A stretch of 64,000 nucleotides of DNA. Origin: Bradyrhizobium canariense. GTDB lineage: Bacteria > Pseudomonadota > Alphaproteobacteria > Rhizobiales > Xanthobacteraceae. Below, piece after piece: positions 56,366-64,000 of this stretch. A program made the translations under genes and the position numbers. Position 1 is the first letter of the stretch, and every line of letters begins with the position of its first letter. The notes under the pieces are model-generated. The model had not been told where the DNA came from, did no database searches, and worked only from the letters and a program-made list of their open reading frames with translations. The DNA lies in NCBI RefSeq assembly GCF_018130465.1, contig NZ_JAFCKJ010000004.1:372001-436000 (forward strand). The letters are read 5' to 3'.

Positions 56366-57343
56366 CTACTCGATGACCTCGTTCGCGGTTGCGAGCAGGC
56401 TTGGCGCAAGCGTGACGCCGATCGCCTTGGCCGTCTTCAAGTTGATCGCCAGCTCGAACGTGGTGGGATTCTGGACCGGCAGGTCGGCCGCTCGCGCACC
56501 CTTCAGGATGCGATCGATATAGGAGGCGGCGCGGCGGAGCTGCTCGGCGCTATCGGTGCTGTAGGACATCAAGCCGCCCTCGTCGACGAAGGTGCGGCTC
56601 CAGAACACCGCCGGCGCGCGCGCTTCACTGATCGCCGCCAGCAGATGCGCACGGTTGGACATGGTGAAGAAGTCCGGCAGCACCAGCAGGCCGCCGTCTT
56701 TCCGCGAAGCCAGGGCGGCGATCGAGGCCCTGTCATGGACCGGCGCGGGCTCCACCGTCACATGGAGCGCGCGGCCAGCGTCCTCGATCGTACGCAGCAT
56801 CAGGGGCGCGAACGGCGCGGTGGCGGGATTGTAGACGACGAAGACACGGGACAGTTTTGGCGTGACCTGTGTCAGCATCTCCAGCCATTTACCGGCCAGC
56901 GGGCCGTCGTAATCGGTGAAGCCGGTGACATTGCCGCCGGGATGGGCGAGATTCTGGACAAAACCCTGGCTGACAGGATCGGTGACGACGGCGAAAACGA
57001 TCGGGATCGTCGTCGTGCGCCGGCGCAGCTCCTCCACCGATGGCGTGCCGACCGCAAGCAGGATGTCGGGCTTGAGCGCCACGAGTTCGTCGGCGAGTTG
57101 CGCGATGCGCGCACGGTCGCCGCCGCCGTTACGCCAATCGATCTTGAGGTTGTCGCGCTCCTTCCAGCCATGGCCGGCAAGCGCCTCGACCAGGATCGCG
57201 CTACGCGTCTGCCCGATCGCATCGTCGGCCGCAGTGACCGAGAGCACGCCGAGCCGGCGCGTCGCGTTCGGTTGCTGCGCCAACACTGAGGCCGGCAGCG
57301 CCGCGGTCATCCCAAGAAGCGCCAGAACCTCGCGGCGATTCAT
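56366..57343 (-). CDS. ABC transporter substrate-binding protein (PF04392 type)
   Basis: This 325-residue protein has a signal peptide (MNRREVLALLGMTAALPASV; possible Tat-like RR) and the family phrase RLGVLSVTAADDA, DIILAVGTPSV-like (DILLAVGTPSVEELRR), IPIVFAVVTDPVSQGFVQNLAHPGGNVTGF. It is the type found with tryptophan/branched-chain-like ABC systems. It lies ten bases downstream of hemH on the same strand and probably shares its transcript, an unusual partner. No permease or ATPase is next to it. Confidence 0.9.
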   Translation of the reverse strand: MNRREVLALLGMTAALPASVLAQQPNATRRLGVLSVTAADDAIGQTRSAILVEALAGHGWKERDNLKIDWRNGGGDRARIAQLADELVALKPDILLAVGTPSVEELRRRTTTIPIVFAVVTDPVSQGFVQNLAHPGGNVTGFTDYDGPLAGKWLEMLTQVTPKLSRVFVVYNPATAPFAPLMLRTIEDAGRALHVTVEPAPVHDRASIAALASRKDGGLLVLPDFFTMSNRAHLLAAISEARAPAVFWSRTFVDEGGLMSYSTDSAEQLRRAASYIDRILKGARAADLPVQNPTTFELAINLKTAKAIGVTLAPSLLATANEVIE

Positions 57344-57353
57344 GGGGCGCCCA

Positions 57354-58391
57354 TCAGATCCAGCCCTGAAGCTCGCGCAGCACGAGCGTGCGGATCACAT
57401 CCATGCCGGGTTCGCTGTCGTTTAGGCAGGGGATCGCGGAAAACTGCTCGCCGCCATTGTGCTTGAAGATCTCGGCATTCTCCTGCGCGATCTCCTCCAG
57501 CGTCTCCAGGCAGTCGGCGGAAAAGCCGGGCGTTACCACCGCGATGCGGCGCACGCCCTCTTTCGCCAGACGCTCCATGGTCTTGTCGGTGTAGGGCTGG
57601 AGCCACTCGTCATTGCCAAAGCGCGACTGGAAGGTCAGCAACAGCTTCGTCTCGTCCATCCCGAGCCTGCGGCGCAGCGCCTCGGTGGTGGCGACGCATT
57701 GGCCCTGATACGGATCGCCCTTGTCGACATAGGATTTCGGCATGCCGTGGAAGGAGGCGACGATCAGCTCCGGCTCGAACGGCAGGCTCGCCAGATGCGT
57801 CTGGATCGAGGTGGCGAGCGCCTCGATATAGGCCTCGTCCTCGTAATAAGGCGGCGTCACCCGCAGCGTCGGCTGCGCCCGCAGGCGGGCAAGCACGCGG
57901 AACACCTCGTCACAGACGGTCGCCGAGGTCGGGGCCGAATATTGCGGATAGAGCGGCACGGCGAGGATGCGCTCGCACCCCTTCGCGATCAGCGCGTCGA
58001 TGCCCGACCTGATCGAGGGATTGCCGTAGCGCATCGCCCAATCCACCACGACGTGGTCACGATCCGACAGCGCGGCTGCGAGCTTGTCGCTCTGCGACCG
58101 CGTGATGGTCTTCAGCGGCGACTCGTTCTTCTCGGTGTTCCAGATCTTCTGGTAGTCGAGCGCCTTGGTGCGGGGTCGGCTGCGCAGGATGATGCCGTTG
58201 AGCACCAGCTGCCAGATCAGGCCCTGATCCTCGATGACCCGGGCGTCCGACAGGAACTCCTTGAGATAGACCCGCACGCCGGGCGCATCAGCCGTATCGG
58301 GCGTGCCGAGATTGACCAGGAGCACGCCGACGCGCGGCAGACTGGACCGGACGGCTGGCTTCGCGGCTGCGATGGGGGCGATTGTCGTCAT
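57354..58391 (-). CDS. hemH: ferrochelatase
   Basis: This 345-residue enzyme inserts Fe2+ into protoporphyrin IX. It shows VGVLLVNLGTPD, IWQLVLNGIIL, LPLYPQYSAPTSAT in part, SFHGMPKSYVDKGDPYQGQC and FSADCLETLEEI with the conserved His and Glu. I use the ATG at 58391 (MTTIAP); an upstream start at 58427 exists. Many alphaproteobacterial HemH are of this length. Confidence 0.95.
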   Translation of the reverse strand: MTTIAPIAAAKPAVRSSLPRVGVLLVNLGTPDTADAPGVRVYLKEFLSDARVIEDQGLIWQLVLNGIILRSRPRTKALDYQKIWNTEKNESPLKTITRSQSDKLAAALSDRDHVVVDWAMRYGNPSIRSGIDALIAKGCERILAVPLYPQYSAPTSATVCDEVFRVLARLRAQPTLRVTPPYYEDEAYIEALATSIQTHLASLPFEPELIVASFHGMPKSYVDKGDPYQGQCVATTEALRRRLGMDETKLLLTFQSRFGNDEWLQPYTDKTMERLAKEGVRRIAVVTPGFSADCLETLEEIAQENAEIFKHNGGEQFSAIPCLNDSEPGMDVIRTLVLRELQGWI

Positions 58392-58473
58392 GTATCGTTG
58401 CGTCGCGCGTTGCTCCGAACTTGTCAAGATGAGGCCTGTTTCGCTAGGGTCGCACCCAAGCGGGGGAGGGAAT

Positions 58474-58872
58474 ATGACACTCGCGGAATGGTGCGTCCTT
58501 GGAGCGCTGCTGCTTTATCTGTCGACGATCGTCTCGATCAAATGGATTCGGTTTCGCGGATTCGACAATTCGCGGCCGCGCGACCCCGCCTTCTTCGAGG
58601 ACGCCATCGCGCAGCGCGCGCTCGGCGCCCACCAGAACGGCATCGAAACCTTTCCGTTCTTCGCCTTCGCGGTGCTGCTGGCCGAATACAGGGATTCGCC
58701 GCAGCGCCTGATCGACGAGCTCGCGGCGCTGTTCCTGATCGTGCGGATCGCCTATGTGCTGACCTATCTCGGCAACCGCCCGACGCTGCGCTCGATCCTC
58801 TGGAGCATCGGCTTTGCGATCAATCTCGGAATCTTCTTCATGCCGGTGTTGAAGCGGTTTCTGCCGGTGTGA
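58474..58872 (+). CDS. MAPEG-family membrane protein
   Basis: This 132-residue protein has four hydrophobic segments, with AHQNGIETFPFFAFAVLLAE in the middle, the usual MAPEG signature region. MAPEG proteins include membrane glutathione transferases and eicosanoid enzymes; bacterial functions are mostly open. A strong GGGGGAGGG lies before the ATG at 58474. It is divergent from hemH. Confidence 0.88.
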   Translation: MTLAEWCVLGALLLYLSTIVSIKWIRFRGFDNSRPRDPAFFEDAIAQRALGAHQNGIETFPFFAFAVLLAEYRDSPQRLIDELAALFLIVRIAYVLTYLGNRPTLRSILWSIGFAINLGIFFMPVLKRFLPV

Positions 58873-58942
58873 GGTTCACCGCTGCCGTGTCCCGGACGCG
58901 GTGCAGCACCCTTGCGCTGCGTCCGGGGCACGAGAGTCTTGA

Positions 58943-60064
58943 CTAGAAACACGTGGTCCGTTCGGCCGCGATGTAGCCGAACAACAGGCCCGCGCCGAAC
59001 AGCAGCACGAGGGCGGCGGCGCCGAATTCGATGCCGCGCATGAACAGCGCGCCGCCGCCGTCGCGGCCCGCGCTGAGGCGACCGGCGATGTCCTTGGCGG
59101 AGACGGCGACGACCGCGATGGCCGCGACCGTGATGGCGGTGCCGAGCCCCATCAGCAGGGTCGCGGCAATGCCGGCCCAGAACAGGCCCTGCGCGAGCGC
59201 GAACACCAGCACCAGGATCGCGCCCGAACAGGGACGGATGCCGACCGTGAGGATCGCACCAAACCCGCGACGCCAGCCGCCGGGCCCGGCGAGCTCGCTC
59301 GGCGTGGGGCCGTGGGAATGGCCGCAATGCTCGTCGTGGACGTGGTCATGCTCGTGGTGGGCATGGGCATGGGCGTGGTCGTGACTGTGATCGTGGGGAT
59401 GATGATCATGCGCATCGTGATGGTGGTGACCGTGATCATGATGGTCATGCGGCACGCCCGCGATCGCCGGCACCGGCTGAACCGCCTGGAGGGCACGGAT
59501 GAAAGTGCGGCCCTTGACCCAGACCAGGCGCAGGCCGAACAGCGCGATCAGGGCGTAGCTTGCGATCTCGATCGCGCCTTCCGCCTTGCACATGGTCTTG
59601 GCGGTCGCATTCAGCACCCAGGCCGAGACGCCGACGATCAGGATCGCCACCAGCGACTGCATCAGTGCCGAGGCAAACGACAGTGCGATGCCGCGCCGCG
59701 CGGTCTCGCGGTTGGCGACGAGATAGGAGGCGATCACCGCCTTGCCATGGCCGGGGCCGGCCGCGTGGAAGATGCCATAGGCGAACGAGATGAAGAGCAG
59801 CGTCCACACCGCCGAGCCGTCGGACTTCGCGGCGCGGATGGTCGCCGACATCTGGCGATAGAATTCCGACTGTTTTGCCAAGAGCCAGCCGATGAGGCCG
59901 CTAGCCTCGGGCTCGGCCGCCTGTGCGGGGCGCGGCGCGCCGAACGGATTCTGCGCCAGGAGATTGTGGAGCGCGGCATCGGCTACACCCAACACGACAA
60001 CAACAGCAGCGCAGGCGAGCAGCCCGCGTGCGAGCGGGGAATGAAGACGACCGCTCAAGGGCAA
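58943..60064 (-). CDS. NicO/RcnA-type nickel/cobalt efflux protein
   Basis: This 373-residue protein has about seven membrane helices, HAAGPGHGKAVIASYL in the second, a very His-rich loop (about residues 204-250, repeats of H-D-H), and VGIRPCSGAILVL. This matches the RcnA/NicO metal-efflux family. It probably exports Ni2+ or Co2+. The TTG at 60064 starts within the DUF1007 gene and overlaps its stop by ten bases; a second TTG at 60058 would overlap by four. The genes form an operon with the M3 peptidase gene upstream. Confidence 0.9.
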   Translation of the reverse strand: MPLSGRLHSPLARGLLACAAVVVVLGVADAALHNLLAQNPFGAPRPAQAAEPEASGLIGWLLAKQSEFYRQMSATIRAAKSDGSAVWTLLFISFAYGIFHAAGPGHGKAVIASYLVANRETARRGIALSFASALMQSLVAILIVGVSAWVLNATAKTMCKAEGAIEIASYALIALFGLRLVWVKGRTFIRALQAVQPVPAIAGVPHDHHDHGHHHHDAHDHHPHDHSHDHAHAHAHHEHDHVHDEHCGHSHGPTPSELAGPGGWRRGFGAILTVGIRPCSGAILVLVFALAQGLFWAGIAATLLMGLGTAITVAAIAVVAVSAKDIAGRLSAGRDGGGALFMRGIEFGAAALVLLFGAGLLFGYIAAERTTCF

Positions 60065-60693
60065 TCCACCGTGATCTTGTTGGCGAACATCATGCCGAAA
60101 TTCGAGTTCTCGCCGTTCATGAATGTCTGCTCGTTGAGCTTCTGGGCACTCGCGGTGCCGTCGCTCGGGCGCTCAAGCTTCATCTGGCAGCCCGCGGGCG
60201 CGCCGACCAGCTTGACCGGATTGTCCTTGGCCATCTGGAAGTCGATGAAGAAGGAGCGGTCGAACACTTCGAGCACCAGCTGCTTGGGCTTGACCGGGTT
60301 CTTCAGCCGCAGCGTGAAGTGCAGGGTCAGCACCGTATCCTTGTAGTCGAGGAAGTAGTCGACCGGCTCCTGGAATCGCTCCTTCTTGCCGTCGGCTCGC
60401 GCGAAGGTGAAGTAGGCGTATTCCTTCAGCGACTCGACATTGGTCTGCGCCAGCGGCCCGAGCTCCTCGCGCGTATAGGTGCCCTTGATCTTGCTCTCGA
60501 GCCCCTGCACCGCATAGGCCGAGAACATGTCGTCGAAGGTCCAGGCGTGGCGCACGCCGGTGATGGTGCCGTCCTCGGCGTAGAGCAGCTGGCTGGTCGC
60601 GGTGATCCAGACATGCGGATGCGCTCGCGCCGCGCCAGCCGCGAGCGACAGGGCGACGGCGAGCAGCAGCCCGAACAGGGCGCGCATACCCAT
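60055..60693 (-). CDS. DUF1007 family periplasmic protein
   Basis: This 212-residue protein has a signal peptide (about residues 1-24, ARA) and begins HPHVWITATSQLLYAEDG, the typical DUF1007 start with a possible metal site (His-Pro-His). DUF1007 is often next to or fused with NicO transporters and is thought to help deliver metal; this is inference here. The ATG overlaps the TGA of the M3 peptidase gene by one base, and its stop overlaps the next gene. MGMRAL leaves a second ATG two codons on. Confidence 0.9.
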   Translation of the reverse strand: MGMRALFGLLLAVALSLAAGAARAHPHVWITATSQLLYAEDGTITGVRHAWTFDDMFSAYAVQGLESKIKGTYTREELGPLAQTNVESLKEYAYFTFARADGKKERFQEPVDYFLDYKDTVLTLHFTLRLKNPVKPKQLVLEVFDRSFFIDFQMAKDNPVKLVGAPAGCQMKLERPSDGTASAQKLNEQTFMNGENSNFGMMFANKITVDCP

Positions 60694-62774
60694 CAGGCCG
60701 CCTTCGGGGCGTCGAGCAGGCCGCGACGGCGCAAGAGCGCGTCCGGCTCCGGCGGCCGGCCGCGGAAGGCCTCATAGGCGGCTTCCGGATCGACCGATCC
60801 GCCCGAGGAGTAGATGTCGTCGTGCAGGCGCTTGGCCACGGCGGGATCGAAGATGTTGCCGGCCTCCTCGAACGCGCCGAAGGCGTCGGCGTCCATCACC
60901 TCCGACCACATGTAGCTGTAATAGCCGGCGGCATAATGGTCGCCGGTGAAGATGTGACCGAATTGCGTGGGACGGTGACGCAGCGAGATCTCCTCGGGCA
61001 TGCCGATCTTCTCCAGCTCCTTCTTCTCGAAGGCGCGGACATCCTGCGTGGCGGAGGCCGGCTGGGTGTGGAATTCGAGATCGACCAGCGCCGAGGAGAC
61101 GAACTCGACCGTGGCAAAGCCCTGGTTGAATTTTCGCGCGGCAAGGAAGCGTTGCAGGAGGTCGTCCGGCAGCGGCTCGCCGGTCTGGTAGTGGCGGGCA
61201 AACTTTTGCAGCACCTCGGGTCGTTCCTGCCAGTGCTCGTAGAGCTGGGACGGCAGCTCGACGAAGTCGGTGAACACGGATGTGCCCGACAGCGAGGGAT
61301 AGGTCACGTTGGAGAGCATGCCGTGCAGGCCATGACCGAACTCGTGGAACAGGGTACGGGCATCGTCGGGCGACAGCAGCGAAGGCTCCCCGCCCGCGCC
61401 CTTGGAGAAGTTGCAGATGTTGAGGATCAGCGGCGCGATCTCGCCGTCGAGCTTCTGCTGGTCGCGCAGCGAGGTCATCCAGGCGCCGGAGCGCTTCGAC
61501 GGCCGGGCGAAGTAGTCGCCATAGAACAGCGCCTTGTGCTTGCCGTCCGGCCCCTTCATCTCCCAGACCCGGACGTCCGGATGCCAGACCGGCACATCCT
61601 TGCGCTCCTCGAAGGTAACGCCGAACAGGCGGGTGGCGCAGTCGAAGGCGGCAGCGATCATGTGGTCGAGCGCGAGATACGGCTTGATCGCGGCGTCGTC
61701 GAAATTGGCGCGCTGAAGGCGCAGCTTTTCGGCATAGAAGCGCCAATCCCAGGAGGCGAGCTTGAAATTGCCGCCCTCCTCCGTGATCAGCGCCTGCATG
61801 TCGTCGCGGTCGGCGAGCGCCCGCGCCCGCGCCGGCTTCCAGACCCGCTCCAGAAGTCCGCGCACCGCTTCCGGCGTCTTGGCCATGGAATCCTCGAGCC
61901 GGTAGGCCGCGAAGGTCGGGTAACCCAGGAGATTGGCGCTCTCCTCGCGCAGCTTCAGGACCTCGACGATGGTCGTGTTGTTGTCGTTGGAATTGCCGTT
62001 GTCGCCCCGCGCGGTGAAGGCCTTGTAGACCTTCTCGCGCAGGTCACGCCGAGCCGAGCTCTTCAGGAACTGTTCGACCGAGGAGCGCGACAGCGTGACG
62101 ATGGCCTTGCCGGCCATGCCGCGTTCTTCTGCCGCAGCCTTGGCGCTGGCGACAAAACTCTCCGGCAGGCCCTGGCGGTCGGCTTCGCCGAGCTCCATGA
62201 ACCATTCCTGCTCGTCGCCGAGCAGATGATGACTGAAACTGGTGCCGAGCTGGGCGAGTCTCTCGTTGATCTCCGCCATCCGCGTCTTGGCCTCTTCGGA
62301 GAGGCCGGCGCCCGAGCGGTGGAAGCGGGTGTAGGTGCGCTCGAGCAGGCGGAGCTGTTCCGGTGTCAGACCGAGATTGGCGCGGTTCTCGTGCAGCTGG
62401 GCGATGCGGCCAAACAGCACGGCGTTCATCATGATCGGATTCCAGTGCCGCGCCATCCGCAAGGAAACCTCCTTGTCGATCTCCAGGATGGCCGGGTTGG
62501 AATGCGCCGAGACGAGGTCGTAGAAGACCGACGCGACCTTGCTGAGCAGCTTGCCCGAGCGCTCCAGCGCCGTGATGGTGTTGGCGAAGTCGGCCGCGGT
62601 CGGGTCGCTGGTGATCGCGGCGATCTCGGCGGAGTGGTCGGCGAAGGCCTGCTCGAAGGCCGGGAGGAAGTGCTCCGGCTTGATCTCGTCGAAGGGCGGG
62701 GTCGCAAACGGCGTCACCCAGGCCTTCAGCAGCGGGTTGGTCTCGGAGTCCGTAGTTTGGCGGGGTTCTGACAT
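60693..62774 (-). CDS. M3 family metallopeptidase (oligopeptidase A/Dcp type)
   Basis: This 693-residue cytosolic peptidase has the zinc motif HEFGHGLHGML near residue 480 and an all-helical frame typical of M3 (opening VTPFATPPFDEIKPEHFLPAFEQAF, in part). It cleaves short peptides. The longer frame to 63071 is not used because its extra residues overlap the divergent small gene; MSEPRQ at 62774 has only a weak GAGA site. It is the first gene of the operon with DUF1007 and NicO. Confidence 0.92.
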   Translation of the reverse strand: MSEPRQTTDSETNPLLKAWVTPFATPPFDEIKPEHFLPAFEQAFADHSAEIAAITSDPTAADFANTITALERSGKLLSKVASVFYDLVSAHSNPAILEIDKEVSLRMARHWNPIMMNAVLFGRIAQLHENRANLGLTPEQLRLLERTYTRFHRSGAGLSEEAKTRMAEINERLAQLGTSFSHHLLGDEQEWFMELGEADRQGLPESFVASAKAAAEERGMAGKAIVTLSRSSVEQFLKSSARRDLREKVYKAFTARGDNGNSNDNNTTIVEVLKLREESANLLGYPTFAAYRLEDSMAKTPEAVRGLLERVWKPARARALADRDDMQALITEEGGNFKLASWDWRFYAEKLRLQRANFDDAAIKPYLALDHMIAAAFDCATRLFGVTFEERKDVPVWHPDVRVWEMKGPDGKHKALFYGDYFARPSKRSGAWMTSLRDQQKLDGEIAPLILNICNFSKGAGGEPSLLSPDDARTLFHEFGHGLHGMLSNVTYPSLSGTSVFTDFVELPSQLYEHWQERPEVLQKFARHYQTGEPLPDDLLQRFLAARKFNQGFATVEFVSSALVDLEFHTQPASATQDVRAFEKKELEKIGMPEEISLRHRPTQFGHIFTGDHYAAGYYSYMWSEVMDADAFGAFEEAGNIFDPAVAKRLHDDIYSSGGSVDPEAAYEAFRGRPPEPDALLRRRGLLDAPKAA

Positions 62775-62910
62775 CGCAAGTCTCGATTTTGTGGCTCGAT
62801 TGTTGCGGCCAGCTATAGCACGCGATGGGGCTTTTTTGGGCCATTTGCCCTTGCTCCCGGCCGCCTTTTCGAGGAGATTGCGGCCCTTCAAGCCTAGGAC
62901 CCCTGAGCTC

Positions 62911-63165
62911 ATGAACGCGACCTCCTCGTCTTCCCGTCGAATCGTCTGGCCGAGCGTCATCACCGTCATCAGCGCCGCCATCCTGATCGGCGCCGAGGTG
63001 TTCGGCGCGGCGTTTGCCGGCGGCTGGGCGCTCGCGATCCTGTTCGGGCTGGGCGAGCAGGGCACGCACATCCTTCAGGCCGCGCTGTTCGCGCTCGGCG
63101 TTCTCGTGATGACTGCCTTCATCCGCGCCGCTCAGCGCGTCGAGCCGTTCACGAAGCGCGGCTGA
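62911..63165 (+). CDS. small membrane protein, unknown
   Basis: This 84-residue protein has two hydrophobic segments (about residues 12-35 and 45-70), with GAAFAGGWALAILFGLGEQG between them and a basic C-terminal end. AGGA lies about 11 bases upstream of the ATG at 62911. It is divergent from the M3 peptidase gene, about 136 bases apart. I do not recognise the family. The upstream open frame to 62539 is a shadow of the peptidase. Confidence 0.7.
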   Translation: MNATSSSSRRIVWPSVITVISAAILIGAEVFGAAFAGGWALAILFGLGEQGTHILQAALFALGVLVMTAFIRAAQRVEPFTKRG

Positions 63166-63837
63166 CGCTTCCTCGCGTACGAGAGACACGCGCGCGCGGA
63201 AAAACTTAACGCGCGTTCATCTTCCGCGTCGCTGGCGCAACACTGCGCAAGCAGATGTTAGGCAATTCTGTTGCCAGCCTAAAAAATCTCTTGCGAACCA
63301 GAGTCAAAACACTTATGTGCGGATTGCCCAATTTCGCACGTGCCTGTGGTCGTGTGTCAGTCGGTAGGTATCCGGACAAGAGGCCGGACAGCCGCCAAGG
63401 GGTGAAGAAGCCGAGGGGCTCTTCGGAAGTGCGGAAGTCGGAAGGCTCATAGCCGGAAGACGAAAGCAAACCCGGAGCGTCCAGCATCTCTCTCAAAGAG
63501 ATGCCTTGTCGAAGGTGACTTTACTCTTTGCAACCGTGACTGGCAGCCGGAGGCGAACCGGCGCACCCCGCTCTCAACGGGGGACGCGACTTAAAGCAAC
63601 GACGGATCGGGCTTTTTTGGTCTCTACCGGCAGTCCAACGCCGGCGCGGGCTACTGAAAAGGCTTGTCCTTCATTGCCAGGTGTGCGGGCGGGAAAATTC
63701 CCAACCAATCCACGGCAGCACAGTCTGATGTGAGTCTTTGGCTCGTCGCGCCTCCATCGCGCGATCTGGCCGGAGCGCTCTTATCCGACGTCATTTTTTG
63801 AACGGATCCCCGTCGCTGGGCCGTTTGGGAGAGTGCT
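63166..63837. other. 672-base gap with a long structured leader
   Basis: No protein gene is evident. The right half (from about 63480) is the 5' leader of the decarboxylase gene; the left half (63166-63480) contains repeats of 'cggaag' type and a possible promoter region but no clear consensus that I can name. Confidence 0.5.
63484..63837 (+). promoter_or_regulatory. speF-type 5' leader RNA
   Basis: It starts with a hairpin GCATCTCT-N5-AGAGATGC (63484-63504), followed by a second, CCCCG-N7-CGGGG, with TAAAGCAACGACGGATCGGGC after it. It lies 350 bases directly upstream of an ornithine-decarboxylase-like gene, the place where the alphaproteobacterial speF motif is known. The left bound is estimated. 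No covariance search was done; a metabolite or polyamine response is inferred from position only. Confidence 0.6.
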
Positions 63838-64000
63838 ATGACCGACCGTATCCAGGAATTCCTGCGCAACCGCCGCAGCGAGGGCCTCGACACCGAACCG
63901 TGCCTCGTCGTCGACCTCGAGGTCGTGCGCGACAATTACCAGACCTTCGCCAAGGCGCTGCCCGACAGCCGCGTGTTCTATGCCGTCAAGGCGAACCCGG
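63838..64000 (+). CDS. speF: ornithine/lysine decarboxylase, type III PLP (partial, cut at window end)
   Basis: Only the first 54 residues are in the window. They read MTDRIQEFLRNRR, then PCLVVDLEVVRDNYQ, and FYAVKANP, in which the Lys will carry PLP. This is the start of the group IV (alanine-racemase-fold) ornithine/lysine decarboxylases that make putrescine or cadaverine. A GGGAGA precedes the ATG at 63838. Together with the leader upstream, it matches the speF arrangement. Confidence 0.9.
   Translation, partial: MTDRIQEFLRNRRSEGLDTEPCLVVDLEVVRDNYQTFAKALPDSRVFYAVKANP

Noticed and set aside
60822-62771. Plus-strand frame of 649 residues opposite the M3 peptidase
   Set aside because: Shadow frame; the other strand has the HEFGH zinc motif and family sequence over full length.

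Overview
The window is about 64 kb of high-GC alphaproteobacterial chromosome, most likely from Bradyrhizobium or a close relative. The pointers are a ROSE-type thermometer hairpin before a small heat-shock gene, a cpdR/hutG/tRNA-Val neighbourhood, a minus-strand sRNA resembling MmgR (the former 'suhB' motif), a 5' leader before an ornithine decarboxylase gene where the alphaproteobacterial speF RNA is known, DUF3606 repeats, cyclase-TPR proteins and several families of short palindromic intergenic repeats. I see no integrase, transposase, phage gene, rRNA or CRISPR array. It reads as ordinary core and shell chromosome. All assignments come from reading the sequence; no database was searched.

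Layout. 0.1-5.7 kb: a catabolic cluster with an aldehyde dehydrogenase, a divergent short-chain dehydrogenase, and a minus-strand operon of two ACMSD-like amidohydrolases plus a Rieske ferredoxin, followed by a small zinc-ribbon gene. 5.9-7.7 kb: a PspA/IM30-like gene and a YiaA/B membrane gene divergent from a TetR regulator, with three matching palindromes between them. 7.7-13.2 kb: dihydropyrimidinase, an Omp31-like porin, an orphan Tat-type peptide-binding protein and a membrane-anchored GH3 enzyme. 13.3-17.3 kb: a DUF4173 membrane protein, OmpR-type regulator and histidine kinase in one operon, then a 46-residue membrane protein. 17.5-27.6 kb: small secreted and DUF3606 proteins, an alpha/beta-hydrolase lacking its serine, a LivK-type binding protein behind an FNR/FixK-like box, a haem-motif nucleotide cyclase, an enolase-superfamily enzyme with a truncated second copy, a secretory lipase, RidA, NUDIX and ATC-hydrolase-like genes.

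27.8-36.4 kb: tRNA-Val(GAC), cpdR, hutG, the MmgR-like sRNA, hisN-like phosphatase, a Bug-type binding protein, LysR, TauE/SafE, LysE and a cyclase-TPR protein. 36.6-39.4 kb: a 931-residue protein that appears to join a haem-thiolate (chloroperoxidase/peroxygenase) type domain, a membrane helix and a RoxA/CcpA-type dihaem cytochrome c. This is the most unusual object in the window. 39.5-43.2 kb: two hydrolases, hsp20 and a secreted Pro/Ala-rich protein. 43.7-50.0 kb: gltB and gltD, the glutamate synthase pair. 50.1-54.5 kb: an Imm32-like gene, a large outer-membrane barrel, a KpsF-type arabinose-5-phosphate isomerase, and a carboxymuconolactone decarboxylase-like gene with a divergent HxlR regulator and two operators. 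54.6-64 kb: NfeD/stomatin pair, an orphan ABC binding protein downstream of hemH, a MAPEG protein, an M3 peptidase/DUF1007/NicO metal-exporter operon, and at the right edge the start of an ornithine/lysine decarboxylase.

Functional themes: nitrogen assimilation and amino-acid turnover (gltBD, hutG, hisN, decarboxylase), many scavenging binding proteins without their own permeases, envelope stress and metal efflux, and compact repressor/operator pairs (TetR-PspA, HxlR-CMD).
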